This document shows positions 17,148 to 26,035 of a DNA stretch of 62,477 bases, one piece after another (positions within the stretch are counted from its first letter, which is position 1; the number at the start of each line of letters is the position of its first letter). Made by a program: the position numbers and the translations under genes. Source of the stretch: an uncultured Oscillospiraceae bacterium (GTDB lineage Bacteria > Bacillota > Clostridia > Oscillospirales > Ruminococcaceae). The stretch is taken from contig CAJTSP010000002.1 in NCBI GenBank assembly GCA_910578965.1, forward strand, positions 1 through 62,477, given 5' to 3'. The notes beneath the pieces are model-generated. The model was given only the letters and a program-made list of their open reading frames with translations. It was not told where the DNA came from and did no database searches.

Positions 17148-18289
17148 CAAGCCAAGCTCTCACAATCTGCGTCGTCCTTATACAGCCTGCACAACGCTTT
17201 CCCCATAGTCTCCACATCCGCCGCCCCAATCAGGCGGCGAAAAGCCTCCTGCCGTTTTTGCTGCGCGCGCGCAGCCTCCCCAAAAGCGTCCGCCCATGCT
17301 TTGCAGCCGGCCTTCAGCGCAAGCCGCGTTACATTGCCAAAGCGGCAGGACTCGGGCGGGACGCCGTCTGATACCACACACGGCAGCCCGCTGCACTGTG
17401 CCTCCAGCAGCGCCATCGGCATCCCCTCGTATCTGGACGGCATCACAAACAGATCCATCGCGCAAAAATAGTCCTCCACGTTTTGTACCCGCCCAGTAAA
17501 GGCTACCCTTGGCCCCAGGCCCAGCTCCCGCGCCTTTTGCTCAAGCTTGCCGCGCAGGCTGCCCTCCCCCACAAGCAGCAAAAGGGCGTCGGGGCAGGCC
17601 TTTTGAAAAACCGCAAAGCAGCAAAGCAGGTATTCCAGGTTTTTTTCTTCTTCCAGCCGCCCTACGGCCCCGATTATCCACGCATCCCCTTTGCCCAGCT
17701 TTTGCCTTTGCACGGCACGGCGGGACTGGTCAAATGCAAAGCGCTCCAGCTCGATGCCGTTGGAAAGGATCGTGACACGGCCGGCCTCGATCTGTTTTTG
17801 CGGGAAAAGGAAATATGCCGCAGCCTTAGAGCAGGCAACCATTTTTGTCGCCGTTTTTTGGGCATATTGGCGCACCGCAGCGTATCGCAGCCTGCGAAGC
17901 AGGCTTAGGTTTTCGGCCGGGGAGGTGTGGGAATGAAGAATCCTTACGCGGCACCCCAACGCTTTCAGGCAATGCAGCACGATTACCACCGAATGCGAAC
18001 AGGTGTTCATATGTGTAATCAGCCCCGGTTCTGCACGCAGAAAACGCTTTAGGGCAGGATATTGAAAAAGCAGCGAAAAAAACGTGTCTTTTTTTGTGCC
18101 GTCTGTAAAGCAGCTCACCGCAATCCCGCATTTGCGGTGGCGTTGGACGAGACTGCTGTCGTACCGGCCCAAAACGGCAAGCTCCACTGTCCAGCCTGCC
18201 CGCATCAATTGGGCCGCCGCATTCTCAAAAAAGCTTTCGACCCCGCCGCCATCACACATGGTGGAAAGGATATACCGCACGCTTTTCAA
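17147..18289 (-). CDS. GT4-family glycosyltransferase
   Basis: This 380-residue retaining glycosyltransferase has the GT-B fold. The N-terminus has CDGGGVESFF, which contacts the donor phosphate in GT4 enzymes. The C-half has IIGAVGRLEEEKNLEYLL and the EX7E-type region SRYEGMPMALLEAQCSGLP. The gene overlaps the GT2 gene upstream by 4 bp. Its length and motifs are typical for cytoplasmic assembly of a capsule or wall glycan repeat. Confidence 0.88.
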   Translation of the reverse strand: MKSVRYILSTMCDGGGVESFFENAAAQLMRAGWTVELAVLGRYDSSLVQRHRKCGIAVSCFTDGTKKDTFFSLLFQYPALKRFLRAEPGLITHMNTCSHSVVIVLHCLKALGCRVRILHSHTSPAENLSLLRRLRYAAVRQYAQKTATKMVACSKAAAYFLFPQKQIEAGRVTILSNGIELERFAFDQSRRAVQRQKLGKGDAWIIGAVGRLEEEKNLEYLLCCFAVFQKACPDALLLLVGEGSLRGKLEQKARELGLGPRVAFTGRVQNVEDYFCAMDLFVMPSRYEGMPMALLEAQCSGLPCVVSDGVPPESCRFGNVTRLALKAGCKAWADAFGEAARAQQKRQEAFRRLIGAADVETMGKALCRLYKDDADCESLA

Positions 18290-19191
18290 TTCTGGGTCTC
18301 CTCTCCTCCGGGCGAAAGCCGCCGTATGGCCGGAAAAAAGAACACGCCCCTAAAAAAGCCGCTCCATATAATCCCCAGCTTTTTTAGGCGCTGGCGCCCC
18401 GACCAAAGGACCTGCAGCGAATGCCATAAATCCTTTACAACCAGATAAGCCCATCCCACCGGCCCCTCGCGCCGGAACAGTACAACGTCGTTCCGGTAAA
18501 AATACCGGTACCTGTCCAGCCTGCCGGGCGCATCTGTTGCAATATTGACGGGCGTATTGCTCTGCATGGCATGGATCACGATACTGTCCGGCACCAGGTA
18601 ACAGGGGTATCGCAGCGAAATGCGCCGCGTATATTCCCAATCGTCGCACCAGATAAAAAAATCCTCTATAGGCAGCCCGAGCTCCCTCACACGCGCAGCA
18701 TCCAAAAACAGCGACACAAAAGAGGACATCACTACCGGCGTCAACCCCTGCGCAGTATCCGGCACATCACGAAAAATCGTATCCCGCTGGCGGTTCATCA
18801 CGCAGGGCTGCCCATCCTTCCATAAAACCCGGCTTCCCAAAAAGCCATATGCGCCCTCCTGCGCCGAATCTGCAGCCAAAAGGCGCTGCAACGCAGCCTG
18901 CTGCGGCAGCGTATCGTCATCCATAATCCACAGCTTCTTATAGCCAAGCGACACCGCCATCTCGATTGCCCTGCAAAACCCGCCGGCCCCGCCTAAATTT
19001 TTTTCCGAGCGATAATACCGTATGAACGACTCCGTATATTTTTGCTGCATCATCTGCTGCGTCCCGTCGGAACTGGCATTGTCAAAAACCAAAATATCCG
19101 GCGCAACCGGCTTTTGCTGAACCACCGCCTGCAAGCACTGCTCCAGCAGCGCTTGCCGATTGTAGGTTACGATTACCGCCGCAATTTCCAC
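18286..19191 (-). CDS. GT2-family glycosyltransferase (rhamnosyl/galactofuranosyl type)
   Basis: This 301-residue GT-A enzyme begins with AAVIVTYNRQALLEQCL, has the NLGGAGGF motif and the metal-binding MDDDT. WCDDWEYTRRI further on matches the catalytic-base region of GlfT/rhamnosyltransferase-like GT2 enzymes. It starts with GTG (19191) behind GGAAGG. It is the first gene of the long minus-strand run that ends at the left edge; no convincing promoter could be found in the 100 bp upstream on this strand. Confidence 0.87.
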   Translation of the reverse strand: MEIAAVIVTYNRQALLEQCLQAVVQQKPVAPDILVFDNASSDGTQQMMQQKYTESFIRYYRSEKNLGGAGGFCRAIEMAVSLGYKKLWIMDDDTLPQQAALQRLLAADSAQEGAYGFLGSRVLWKDGQPCVMNRQRDTIFRDVPDTAQGLTPVVMSSFVSLFLDAARVRELGLPIEDFFIWCDDWEYTRRISLRYPCYLVPDSIVIHAMQSNTPVNIATDAPGRLDRYRYFYRNDVVLFRREGPVGWAYLVVKDLWHSLQVLWSGRQRLKKLGIIWSGFFRGVFFFPAIRRLSPGGEETQN

Positions 19192-19215
19192 TGCTTCCTT
19201 CCCACCTTCGTTTCA

Positions 19216-19244
19216 TTGACAAGCCCGCCATAAAAGATTATGAT
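19216..19244 (+). promoter_or_regulatory. Sigma-A promoter for the plus-strand glycosyltransferase
   Basis: A perfect TTGACA (19216-19221) and TATGAT (19239-19244) are separated by 17 bp. The predicted start lies about 40 bp before the ATG at 19291. Confidence 0.8.
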
Positions 19245-19290
19245 GTTTCCAGATCAGGCTGCCGCCGCATTTATCATAAAGGAGCAAGCC

Positions 19291-20559
19291 ATGAAGGTCC
19301 TTTTTTTAATTCATCGGTTCTTCCCCTGCGGGGACGCCGCGACAAAATGTGTAGCCGGGCTGCTCGCCCCCCTGCAGGCGCAGGGAATCGCCGCGGATGT
19401 CCTTTGCGTCACCCCGTATCCGTCTGCGCCTGTATCGGACATCGGCGGCGGCAGGGGGCAGGTCTTTCGTAGCTGGGCCCCCGGGTGTGCGGATCGGGAA
19501 GAATTTCGGCTGCTGCTAAAAAGCTCCCCTGCGGCTGCGGCGGCATGCATAGTGCAAAAGCTCTGGTTTCGGGCTATGCGGCGGCTCATTGCCGCCTTCC
19601 GGCAGAGCGGAATGGACTGGGGGCTCTACCATGCCTTCCGCACCAGGCTAAAAAAGATTTTGCGTACCCGCCGCTATGACGCCGTTATCGCAACGGTCTG
19701 CTGTATCGAGAGCGCATGGGCCGTATATATGCTTTGCCCCGAGGCCCCGTGGTACCTGTACCAGCTTGACCCTTACAGCGAAAACGAGGAAATGGCCCCG
19801 GCATCCCGCGCCGCCCGGCGCCGCATAGAGCAGCGGCTGTATCAAAAGGCTGCCGCGGTGTTTACTACCGGGCCGGTCTATCGGCAAAAGCAGGCGGCAG
19901 GTTTCCCCTTTTTAGAAAAATGCAGCGTCCTGGAGTTCCCGCTCATCCAGCCGCAGCCCGCTCAAAGCGGCCCGGGACATCCCGAAGGCAACATTGTGTG
20001 TGCCTTTACGGGGACCCTGTATCCGGGGATACGCCCGCCCGAAGAGTTTGTGCGGCTGGTATCCAGGCTGAAAATGCCAAAGGCTGTTTTTTGCTGTGCC
20101 GGCAGCAGGCAGCACCTGATAACGCAGGCCCCGGACTACCCGGCCGCCGCACCCTATTTGCGCTGCCTTGGCCGGGTTCCCACCGAAACCGCCGACGCCC
20201 TCGTGGATGCCGCAGATTTCCTTATCAATATCGACAACCGCGCCTCCAATCAGGTGCCCAGCAAGATTTTTGAATATATCAGCACCGGAAAGCCCGTAAT
20301 CAACCTTCACTCCGGCGATACCTGCCCTTCCGGGGCCTACCTCCGGCGTTATCCCCTTGCGCTGGACATAGATTGCACAAGGGACGCGGCCGAAAACGCC
20401 CTATTGCTGGAGCGGTTTTTGACCGATTCGCTGGGGCAGCGCGTCCCCCCTGCCGTTATCCGGGCCAATTTTGCCGAATGCACGCCCGCTTACGTTGCGC
20501 AAAAGATGGCTGCGGTGCTGCTGCACCCAAAACATACGGCTGTCCCGGCCAAAACATAG
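19291..20559 (+). CDS. GT-B glycosyltransferase encoded against the locus
   Basis: This protein of about 422 residues begins MKVLFLIHRFFPCGDAATKC, typical of GT4-like enzymes; its donor half has CAFTGTLYPGIRPPEEFV and NQVPSKIFEYISTGKPVINL. The ATG at 19291 is chosen because AAGGAG lies 8 bp upstream; an earlier ATG at 19240 has no ribosome site and would overlap the promoter. It is the only gene of the glycan locus on the plus strand and carries its own perfect promoter. It may therefore be expressed independently, with possible antisense transcription across it from the CapE operon. Confidence 0.78.
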   Translation: MKVLFLIHRFFPCGDAATKCVAGLLAPLQAQGIAADVLCVTPYPSAPVSDIGGGRGQVFRSWAPGCADREEFRLLLKSSPAAAAACIVQKLWFRAMRRLIAAFRQSGMDWGLYHAFRTRLKKILRTRRYDAVIATVCCIESAWAVYMLCPEAPWYLYQLDPYSENEEMAPASRAARRRIEQRLYQKAAAVFTTGPVYRQKQAAGFPFLEKCSVLEFPLIQPQPAQSGPGHPEGNIVCAFTGTLYPGIRPPEEFVRLVSRLKMPKAVFCCAGSRQHLITQAPDYPAAAPYLRCLGRVPTETADALVDAADFLINIDNRASNQVPSKIFEYISTGKPVINLHSGDTCPSGAYLRRYPLALDIDCTRDAAENALLLERFLTDSLGQRVPPAVIRANFAECTPAYVAQKMAAVLLHPKHTAVPAKT

Positions 20560-20717
20560 CAAAGTATGCGATTGCGGCCGGCGCAGCGGCCCGGCAGAAG
20601 GCGGGGCGCAGGCAGGGGCCTTGCGCATGCGGGCAATATCCGGCGGCCATTTTATTTCTTAGGCACAGCGTCCCTTTTGCGGAACCGCCTCCCGCCCGGC
20701 CGCTTTGCGGCGCCCTG

Positions 20718-21764
20718 TCACCTGCCGTTGGTTGAAAGCGCCGTTTGGACATAGTCGGTAGTCAAAAGCTTTTCAACAACCCCGCCTACATCCAAACGGT
20801 TTGTATTATGGCTCGTATAGGCTTCGTCGGCCATAGTCCGCACCTCGCCCTTTACCACAAATTTATCATAGTTCAGGTCACGGCTGTCTGCCGTAACACG
20901 ATAATACCTCCCCATGTCCTCACTGCGCAGGCGCTCCTCACAGGTCATCAGCGTTTCATATAGCTTTTCGCCATGGCGAGTGCCGATAACGCGGGTACCC
21001 GTATCCCCAAACAGCCGCTGCACGGCTTTGGCAAGGTCGCCGATTGTAGAGGCGTCGGCCTTTTGGATGAACAGATCGCCCGGCCTGGCATTTTGGAACG
21101 CAAACAAAACCAACTGAACGGCCTCATCCAGGCTCATTAAAAAACGGGTCATATCGGGATTGGTAATGGTAATCTCGTGGCCTGCGCGGATCTGGTCGAT
21201 AAACAGCGGGATCACGCTTCCCCTGCTGCACATAACATTGCCGTAGCGGGTGCAGCAAAGTATCGTGCCGCGCTCGGCAGCAGCACGTGCATTGGCGTAT
21301 ACAATATGCTCCATCAGGGCTTTTGTGATCCCCATTGTATTGATGGGATAAGCCGCCTTGTCTGTAGAAAGGAAAACAACGTTTTTTACATGGTTTTCCA
21401 TGGCGGCATGGATGACATTATCCGTACCGATGACATTCGAGCGGACCGCCTCCATCGGGAAAAACTCACAACTCGGAACCTCCTTTAATGCCGCGGCATG
21501 AAACACATAGTCCACCCCCGGCATGGCATCGCATAGGCTGCGCTCGTTGCGTATATCGCCAATGTAAAATTTCACCTTGCCAAAGCATTCCGGGTACAAA
21601 GCCTGCAGCTCATGGCGCATATCGTCCTGTTTTTTTTCGTCGCGGGAGAAAATACGGATTTCCCCAATATCGCCAACAAGAAAATGGCGCAGGACCGTAT
21701 TTCCAAAGCTGCCTGTGCCGCCTGTAATCATCAGGCACTTATCTCGAAACACAGATTTTTCCAT
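20718..21764 (-). CDS. CapE/FnlA-type UDP-GlcNAc 4,6-dehydratase/5-epimerase
   Basis: This 348-residue extended SDR enzyme has the NAD(P)-binding motif TGGTGSFG near the N-terminus, FSRDEKKQDDMRHEL, AAALKEVPSCEFFPMEAV and STDKAAYPINTMGITKA. These match the CapE/FnlA/WbjB branch, which removes water from UDP-GlcNAc and inverts C5. The usual Tyr-x3-Lys is replaced by Met-x3-Lys in that segment (MGITK), also a feature of this branch. The product is the same kind of 4-keto-6-deoxy-L-hexulose nucleotide that PseC uses, so this enzyme could stand in for PseB in the locus. It could equally start an L-FucNAc pathway, but no CapF or CapG homologue is visible here. Confidence 0.85.
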   Translation of the reverse strand: MEKSVFRDKCLMITGGTGSFGNTVLRHFLVGDIGEIRIFSRDEKKQDDMRHELQALYPECFGKVKFYIGDIRNERSLCDAMPGVDYVFHAAALKEVPSCEFFPMEAVRSNVIGTDNVIHAAMENHVKNVVFLSTDKAAYPINTMGITKALMEHIVYANARAAAERGTILCCTRYGNVMCSRGSVIPLFIDQIRAGHEITITNPDMTRFLMSLDEAVQLVLFAFQNARPGDLFIQKADASTIGDLAKAVQRLFGDTGTRVIGTRHGEKLYETLMTCEERLRSEDMGRYYRVTADSRDLNYDKFVVKGEVRTMADEAYTSHNTNRLDVGGVVEKLLTTDYVQTALSTNGR

Positions 21765-21798
21765 AAAACTCCTATCCTCCCAAGGGGTATTGCCCTTT

Positions 21799-22593
21799 TT
21801 ATAAATTCAGCTTTACCCTGCAATTTGCACCGGAAGTAACCTTTCGCATAACAAAAGCCGTCCCCTTTTTTAGCCAATGCTGGTTTTCCATATTGATAAC
21901 CGGCAGCTCGGTGTAGGGGCAGCGGTTTTCCTCAATCCAGACATCCAGCAAGCGCTCGGCCACAAAGCCAAAAACACGCTGGTCATAGGGCGTATAGCCC
22001 CGAATGTCCAGCCGGCGCTCCAGCTCAAACAAAATGTCAAAAAGCCAGTTGCAGTATTCATCCAAAAGGTCACGGCGCATAACGAACATATTAAAACGAT
22101 GCCCGGTAGTTTTTTTCATGTAAGCATCATAAAAGGGGATATATGCGCCGTACCTTTCCTGCAGGATCCCTCTTGTTTTATCCAAATTCTCCGCATGGTG
22201 GGCGTGGACATACTGGCTGTAATTGGTTTCAATGACATAATCCCGTTTGCACGGCAAAAGCACGGGCGCGCTTTCCAAACATGCGGCGGCCTTTTCGTAT
22301 CGCAATATGTGCTGCCGCGCCGGGGTAAGCAGCGGCCTTTTTTCACCAAAATAGCGCCGGTAATGGCATAAGCCAATATAGGAATCATCCAGGTTTTTCC
22401 ATGCCCAGTACAGCCCTGTGAGCTCGCAAAAATAAGGGTTCCTTTCGCTGATATTGTCGCCCGTATCGTCCCCTATATAAGGCAACGGCGGGTTTAGGGC
22501 AGACCCAACCTGGACCGGGATATACATCGGATCATCCGGCATTGGGTATTCCTTATGGGTCGCCACAACGATCCGGATTGTCTTGTCAGCCAC
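21799..22593 (-). CDS. DUF4422 glycosyltransferase
   Basis: This protein of 264 residues has the DUF4422 pattern: IRIVVATHKEY at the N-terminus, then VQVGSALNP, DDTGDNISERNPYFCELTG, YWAWKN and GLCHYRRYF. Members occur in capsule loci and are thought to transfer sugars in the cytoplasm. A GTG start at 22593 is chosen because TTGGAGGA lies 6 bp upstream; an upstream TTG (22638) lacks support. It is the first gene after the strong promoter at 22998-23026, separated from it by a leader of about 400 nt. Confidence 0.8.
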   Translation of the reverse strand: MADKTIRIVVATHKEYPMPDDPMYIPVQVGSALNPPLPYIGDDTGDNISERNPYFCELTGLYWAWKNLDDSYIGLCHYRRYFGEKRPLLTPARQHILRYEKAAACLESAPVLLPCKRDYVIETNYSQYVHAHHAENLDKTRGILQERYGAYIPFYDAYMKKTTGHRFNMFVMRRDLLDEYCNWLFDILFELERRLDIRGYTPYDQRVFGFVAERLLDVWIEENRCPYTELPVINMENQHWLKKGTAFVMRKVTSGANCRVKLNL

Positions 22594-22991
22594 ACGTATC
22601 CTCCAAAATCGCTTTCCTTCGGTTCGCCAGCCTGCCAAGGGCGGTTTTCAACGAGGATGCCGGCGGCCGGCCAAAGGCCTCCGCTCGCAAAGCGCCGGGC
22701 GCCGCTATTCCCCTGCAGGCCCTGCGCCCCGGCCCCCAATGCCGAGCCGCGCCCGGCGGCGCGCCATGCAAGGCGGCGCCTGCCTGAAAGCAGGACCCGG
22801 CGCGCCCCTCTGTGCACGGCTTTGGCCGGCCCTATGCAGCAACCGCCTCCTCAAAAGCGCGCCGCTCCCAAAACCGCTCTGCCTGCGCATAGCCGGCAAA
22901 GCCGGGGCAGGCGTTTTGCAGGGTGTCGCCGCTATATACACAGTAACATGTATTATGTTGTAGTATAAACCAGAAAAGCGCGCATTTACCC
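22594..22991 (-). other. Long GC-rich untranslated leader of the glycan operon
   Basis: About 400 nt lie between the predicted transcription start and the DUF4422 start codon. No convincing gene is present: open frames here are GC-driven and have no ribosome site. The stretch is rich in short inverted repeats (for example CCTGC/GCAGG around 22780-22795). An element on the minus strand (GGCGGTTGCTG, around 22840) is loosely similar to an ops/JUMPstart core. A role in transcript elongation control is speculation. Confidence 0.4.
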
Positions 22992-22997
22992 TGTAAA

Positions 22998-23026
22998 ATT
23001 ATACTCTGTTCGATTTTTTCTGTCAA
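22998..23026 (-). promoter_or_regulatory. Consensus sigma-A promoter for capE/DUF4422 unit
   Basis: On the minus strand TTGACA (23026-23021) and TATAAT (23003-22998) are both perfect consensus with a 17-bp spacer. This is the strongest-looking promoter in the window. Confidence 0.88.
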
Positions 23027-23078
23027 CCACGCCCCCTCTGTTTTTCGCCTTTTACCGCACATTCCCATTTCCGGTACG

Positions 23079-23115
23079 AAAAAAGCGCACAAAATATCCC
23101 GATTCTGTGCGTTTT
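23079..23115 (-). terminator. Bidirectional-looking terminator
   Basis: A 10-bp stem with one mismatch (23086-23095 with 23102-23111) and a 6-nt loop is flanked by six A on the left and TTTT on the right of the plus strand. It therefore has a U-run for minus-strand transcripts, ending the gene at 23322-24917, and a shorter one for the plus strand. Confidence 0.65.
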
Positions 23116-23321
23116 CCTCAAAGCAGGTACGATCTGTCCGTTTTTTATTTTATAAACAATGGGCAGCCAGAATTTTCATGCCAAAAACGCGAAAGCCTCA
23201 GATTATTTATTCTGTTGTGTCTCATGTTTTTCCTTGCAGGGGGAGCTTCATCACGGCCAAATCCGCCGCCCCGCACTTTCGCCATGCCTTTTTGCCCCGG
23301 CTCCCCCTGTACCGTCTCCCT

Positions 23322-24917
23322 TCAAAATAGCTGATCCCATTTTTCCGCATTTGCTTTTGACAGCTCGCGTATCATATTATTCTGCTTGTCAACTTCTTGC
23401 TTAGCGTTCCCGCAAAAGAAGTCTTGGATATCGTAATAATTACGCAGTACAAACAATATGCCTAACGTCTTTTCGCTTGAGCTTGCATTGATCTGTAGGA
23501 TTTCATCCTCTATGATAGTGCGGATTTTACCCGAACAATCCAAAAGGGAAGCAACCTTATCAGCAACATTCAGCCGGCGCATTACTGCATCTAAGGAGGC
23601 AAGCATGATTGTTTCGAGCGAGCAAAGCTTTTGCTTGCTGACAGCGTATCCCAAAGCGAGAAAATAGCACAAAAGCTGTATTTTTTTATAATGGACATTC
23701 GGAAATGTCGGGCACAGTTCTTTTGCACGTTCTAAATAAACCAAGGCCTCTTGTACACAATGTAAAATTTTTATCAGTTCTACTTCCGTAAGGGTAAGAA
23801 CCGTTTCATCTATTGTTTTCCCCACACGGATAGGATCCTGCTCAACCTTCAAAAGGGCCCGAATTTCATACATTTCGATATCCGCCAAATTTACATAGGT
23901 CAAATGGCGATGAGGGTTTTTCTTAAGCGCCATGTTCAGATTCTGTTTAGCCAGCTCCATCTCCTTGTTTTTCGAATAAGCGTTATCATTTAGATATGCC
24001 TTTTGCATATATGAAACGCCAAGATCATTGTATACGTTGTATTCATAAACCGAAAAATACTTTAACTCGATTGAATTTATATATTCGTTGATTGATTCCC
24101 TTAAACGAGACTCGCAAGCAGCTTTATCTTCGCCCAAAAAGGTCCCGCATTTATATAGCCAAAAATAGGTTAATCCCTTATAATAGTAATAGGCGCCCTG
24201 CATTTCGACACTTTTGATCAGCGGCCTCGCCTTCTCAAAATATTGAATGGCCGATTTCAGGTTTTTTTGGGACTCTTCGGGATTTTTTGAGCAAAGGTAT
24301 TGGCCAAGCACTACATATGCTCTTGCTTCATGATAGTAAATCGTATATTTTTCTTCGTCGGAGGATTCATAGGTTGCGTCCAGCCAAAGTTGTTCCATCT
24401 TTTTTCCAAACTGAATTACTTGATTTAACAAATCAATGCATTCTGTAGAATCCGGCAAAAGCTCAGAATAATCCCAGCAAGACTGCATTAAAAGCCGGAT
24501 AATATAGCCATTTCTTTGTTCACGTTTATGAAGGTCTTCAAGTTGTTGCTTTTTAAACCTAAAAAACGCGTTGTTATCTAAAAAATAAATCGCGCTTATT
24601 TCTTCGTTCAAATGGAGGGTTTCCAGCGCTTCCTCTGCTTCAAGGAGCTTTTCTTCCAGCTCTTTAAGCTTTTGCTCCCGGTTGATTCCAATAAGTGTTG
24701 AAATAATGCTGACAAAGGCAATGGCTGCCGCTGTTATGGTTAAGGTTATCTCCTGCAAAGACTCCAAACGGCTTATGTCGGGAGCACGGCCAAACATAAT
24801 AACGTATAAAACGCAAAGCGAAAACACAATAACAAGGCCCGATATAACAAACAGCAATATTTTTATTCCATTCAATGCGCTCATTGAACCCTTTTGCGTA
24901 TTGTTTTTGCTTTTCAT
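23322..24917 (-). CDS. Membrane-anchored helical-repeat (TPR-like) protein of unknown function
   Basis: This 531-residue protein is not recognised. Two hydrophobic segments lie near residues 19-44 (ILLFVISGLVIVFSLCVLYV) and 55-80, then a Glu/Leu-rich coiled coil (near 82-110), then about 400 residues of alternating helices with YxxA/G and aromatic periodicity like TPR repeats. The ATG at 24917 has AAGGTGAT upstream. It is much more AT-rich than every neighbour, which suggests recent acquisition. It is monocistronic, between a terminator and a gene-free stretch. A sensing or scaffold role is possible but unsupported. Confidence 0.7.
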   Translation of the reverse strand: MKSKNNTQKGSMSALNGIKILLFVISGLVIVFSLCVLYVIMFGRAPDISRLESLQEITLTITAAAIAFVSIISTLIGINREQKLKELEEKLLEAEEALETLHLNEEISAIYFLDNNAFFRFKKQQLEDLHKREQRNGYIIRLLMQSCWDYSELLPDSTECIDLLNQVIQFGKKMEQLWLDATYESSDEEKYTIYYHEARAYVVLGQYLCSKNPEESQKNLKSAIQYFEKARPLIKSVEMQGAYYYYKGLTYFWLYKCGTFLGEDKAACESRLRESINEYINSIELKYFSVYEYNVYNDLGVSYMQKAYLNDNAYSKNKEMELAKQNLNMALKKNPHRHLTYVNLADIEMYEIRALLKVEQDPIRVGKTIDETVLTLTEVELIKILHCVQEALVYLERAKELCPTFPNVHYKKIQLLCYFLALGYAVSKQKLCSLETIMLASLDAVMRRLNVADKVASLLDCSGKIRTIIEDEILQINASSSEKTLGILFVLRNYYDIQDFFCGNAKQEVDKQNNMIRELSKANAEKWDQLF

Positions 24918-25150
24918 TCGGCATCACCTTTACGTATAACTTCCTGTCCCTTTTGCAAGAAACGCCATGTCGTTTTATAATCCACGCCAGCCCATGCTTT
25001 TGAGCAATCCTATATAAAACGCCTTAACCGCTTTATTCGGGGCGAAAACAGCCGGTTTTTGCTCCGAATCCAGTTTTTTGCACCATCAAAATCTTTTTCA
25101 GGCTGCGCAGATATGCCAGCCACCGGCCTTATGGTGGACATTTTCTCTAG
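24918..25150 (-). other. Gene-free, AT-rich stretch
   Basis: No gene, RNA or repeat is supported here. Short open frames lack ribosome sites. The composition is AT-rich like the gene at 23322-24917, so it probably arrived with it; the promoter of that gene should lie here but no good -35/-10 pair was found. Confidence 0.4.
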
Positions 25151-25154
25151 GCAA

Positions 25155-25192
25155 AAAGAAGCCGGGCAGGTAAAGCGCCTGCCCGGCTCCCT
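25155..25192 (-). terminator. Rho-independent terminator
   Basis: A perfect 10-bp GC stem (25161-25170 with 25178-25187), 7-nt loop, followed on the minus strand by TTCTTTTTGCC. It ends the acidic-protein gene at 25249-25878. Confidence 0.8.
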
Positions 25193-25248
25193 TTTGCATC
25201 TGCATATCTTTGCACACCGGCAAGACCGACGCACAGGATTTTAACGGA

Positions 25249-25878
25249 TCAGACGGGGTCGCTCTCGTCCGGCTGCTCGGCTGCAGGGGCCGTCTCTTCG
25301 TCCACGGGGGCCTCGGCGCCCTCAACCTCTCCTTCTCCGTCTCCTTCTGCCGCAAAGCGGGCAGCCACAGCGTTTACGGCGTCCCGGCCTTTCTGCATTA
25401 CAACCGGCGCTTCTTCACGCACCTTGTCGGCCACCGTGCTGGCCACCGCGCCGGCCGCATCGGCCACCGCCTTGCCCGCGCCCGCCAGAGCGGCGCCAAG
25501 GCCCTCGGTATCCACCCCTGCCTTTTGGGCCGCGTCGGCCACGGCATCCTTTACGCGGATACCGGCCTCCTTAGCCTTTTCGCCCGCGCTGGCCAGCGCA
25601 CTGCCGGCCGCCTCCAAAACGGCGGCAGCCCGATCCGCCGGCTCTTCGGCCTCTGCGGACTCTTCGGCCCCGTCGGCCTCCTCCGTTTCGCCGGGCGAGA
25701 CCACTCGCAGGTCGGGATGTTCCCCTTCAGCCAGGGGTTCTTGCTCATTCAGGGCTTCGTCGGCCGGGTCGAGCAGTTCTTCCTCATCCTGGGAAAGCTT
25801 TTTTTCAATAGCCTTTGCTGCAACGGCGGCAGCACCGGCCGCCACACCGATCCCCAGCAGTTTTGACCAAAAACTCAT
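25249..25878 (-). CDS. Ala/Glu-rich acidic protein with N-terminal hydrophobic segment
   Basis: This is a hypothetical protein of about 209 residues. It starts MSFWSKLLGIGVAAGAAAVA, one short hydrophobic stretch, followed by a long low-complexity, strongly acidic and amphipathic region with repeated AGxA/KAxxAA/AAxKAG elements, reminiscent of YtxH- or apolipoprotein-like helices. The start at 25878 follows AGGAGA; an upstream TTG/GTG extension to 25953 has no support. No catalytic motif is present. It is followed by a terminator and is probably a single-gene unit. Confidence 0.65.
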   Translation of the reverse strand: MSFWSKLLGIGVAAGAAAVAAKAIEKKLSQDEEELLDPADEALNEQEPLAEGEHPDLRVVSPGETEEADGAEESAEAEEPADRAAAVLEAAGSALASAGEKAKEAGIRVKDAVADAAQKAGVDTEGLGAALAGAGKAVADAAGAVASTVADKVREEAPVVMQKGRDAVNAVAARFAAEGDGEGEVEGAEAPVDEETAPAAEQPDESDPV

Positions 25879-26035
25879 GGTTGCATTTCTCCTTTCAGTG
25901 TGCGGCCGCCCAGTAATGGGCCGCCGCTCTGTGCCCGCCGTACGCTGACGCAAGGCGCGCGCCGCCGGATTTTCTTTATCATACTACCATCCGGCGCAAA
26001 AATCCAGTGGCTTTAGCATTATTTACAATTTGTTC

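Noticed and set aside
22494..22941. Several open frames in the GC-rich leader upstream of the DUF4422 gene
   Set aside because: Arg/Ala/Gly-rich translations with no ribosome site or hydrophobic pattern; best explained by GC content.
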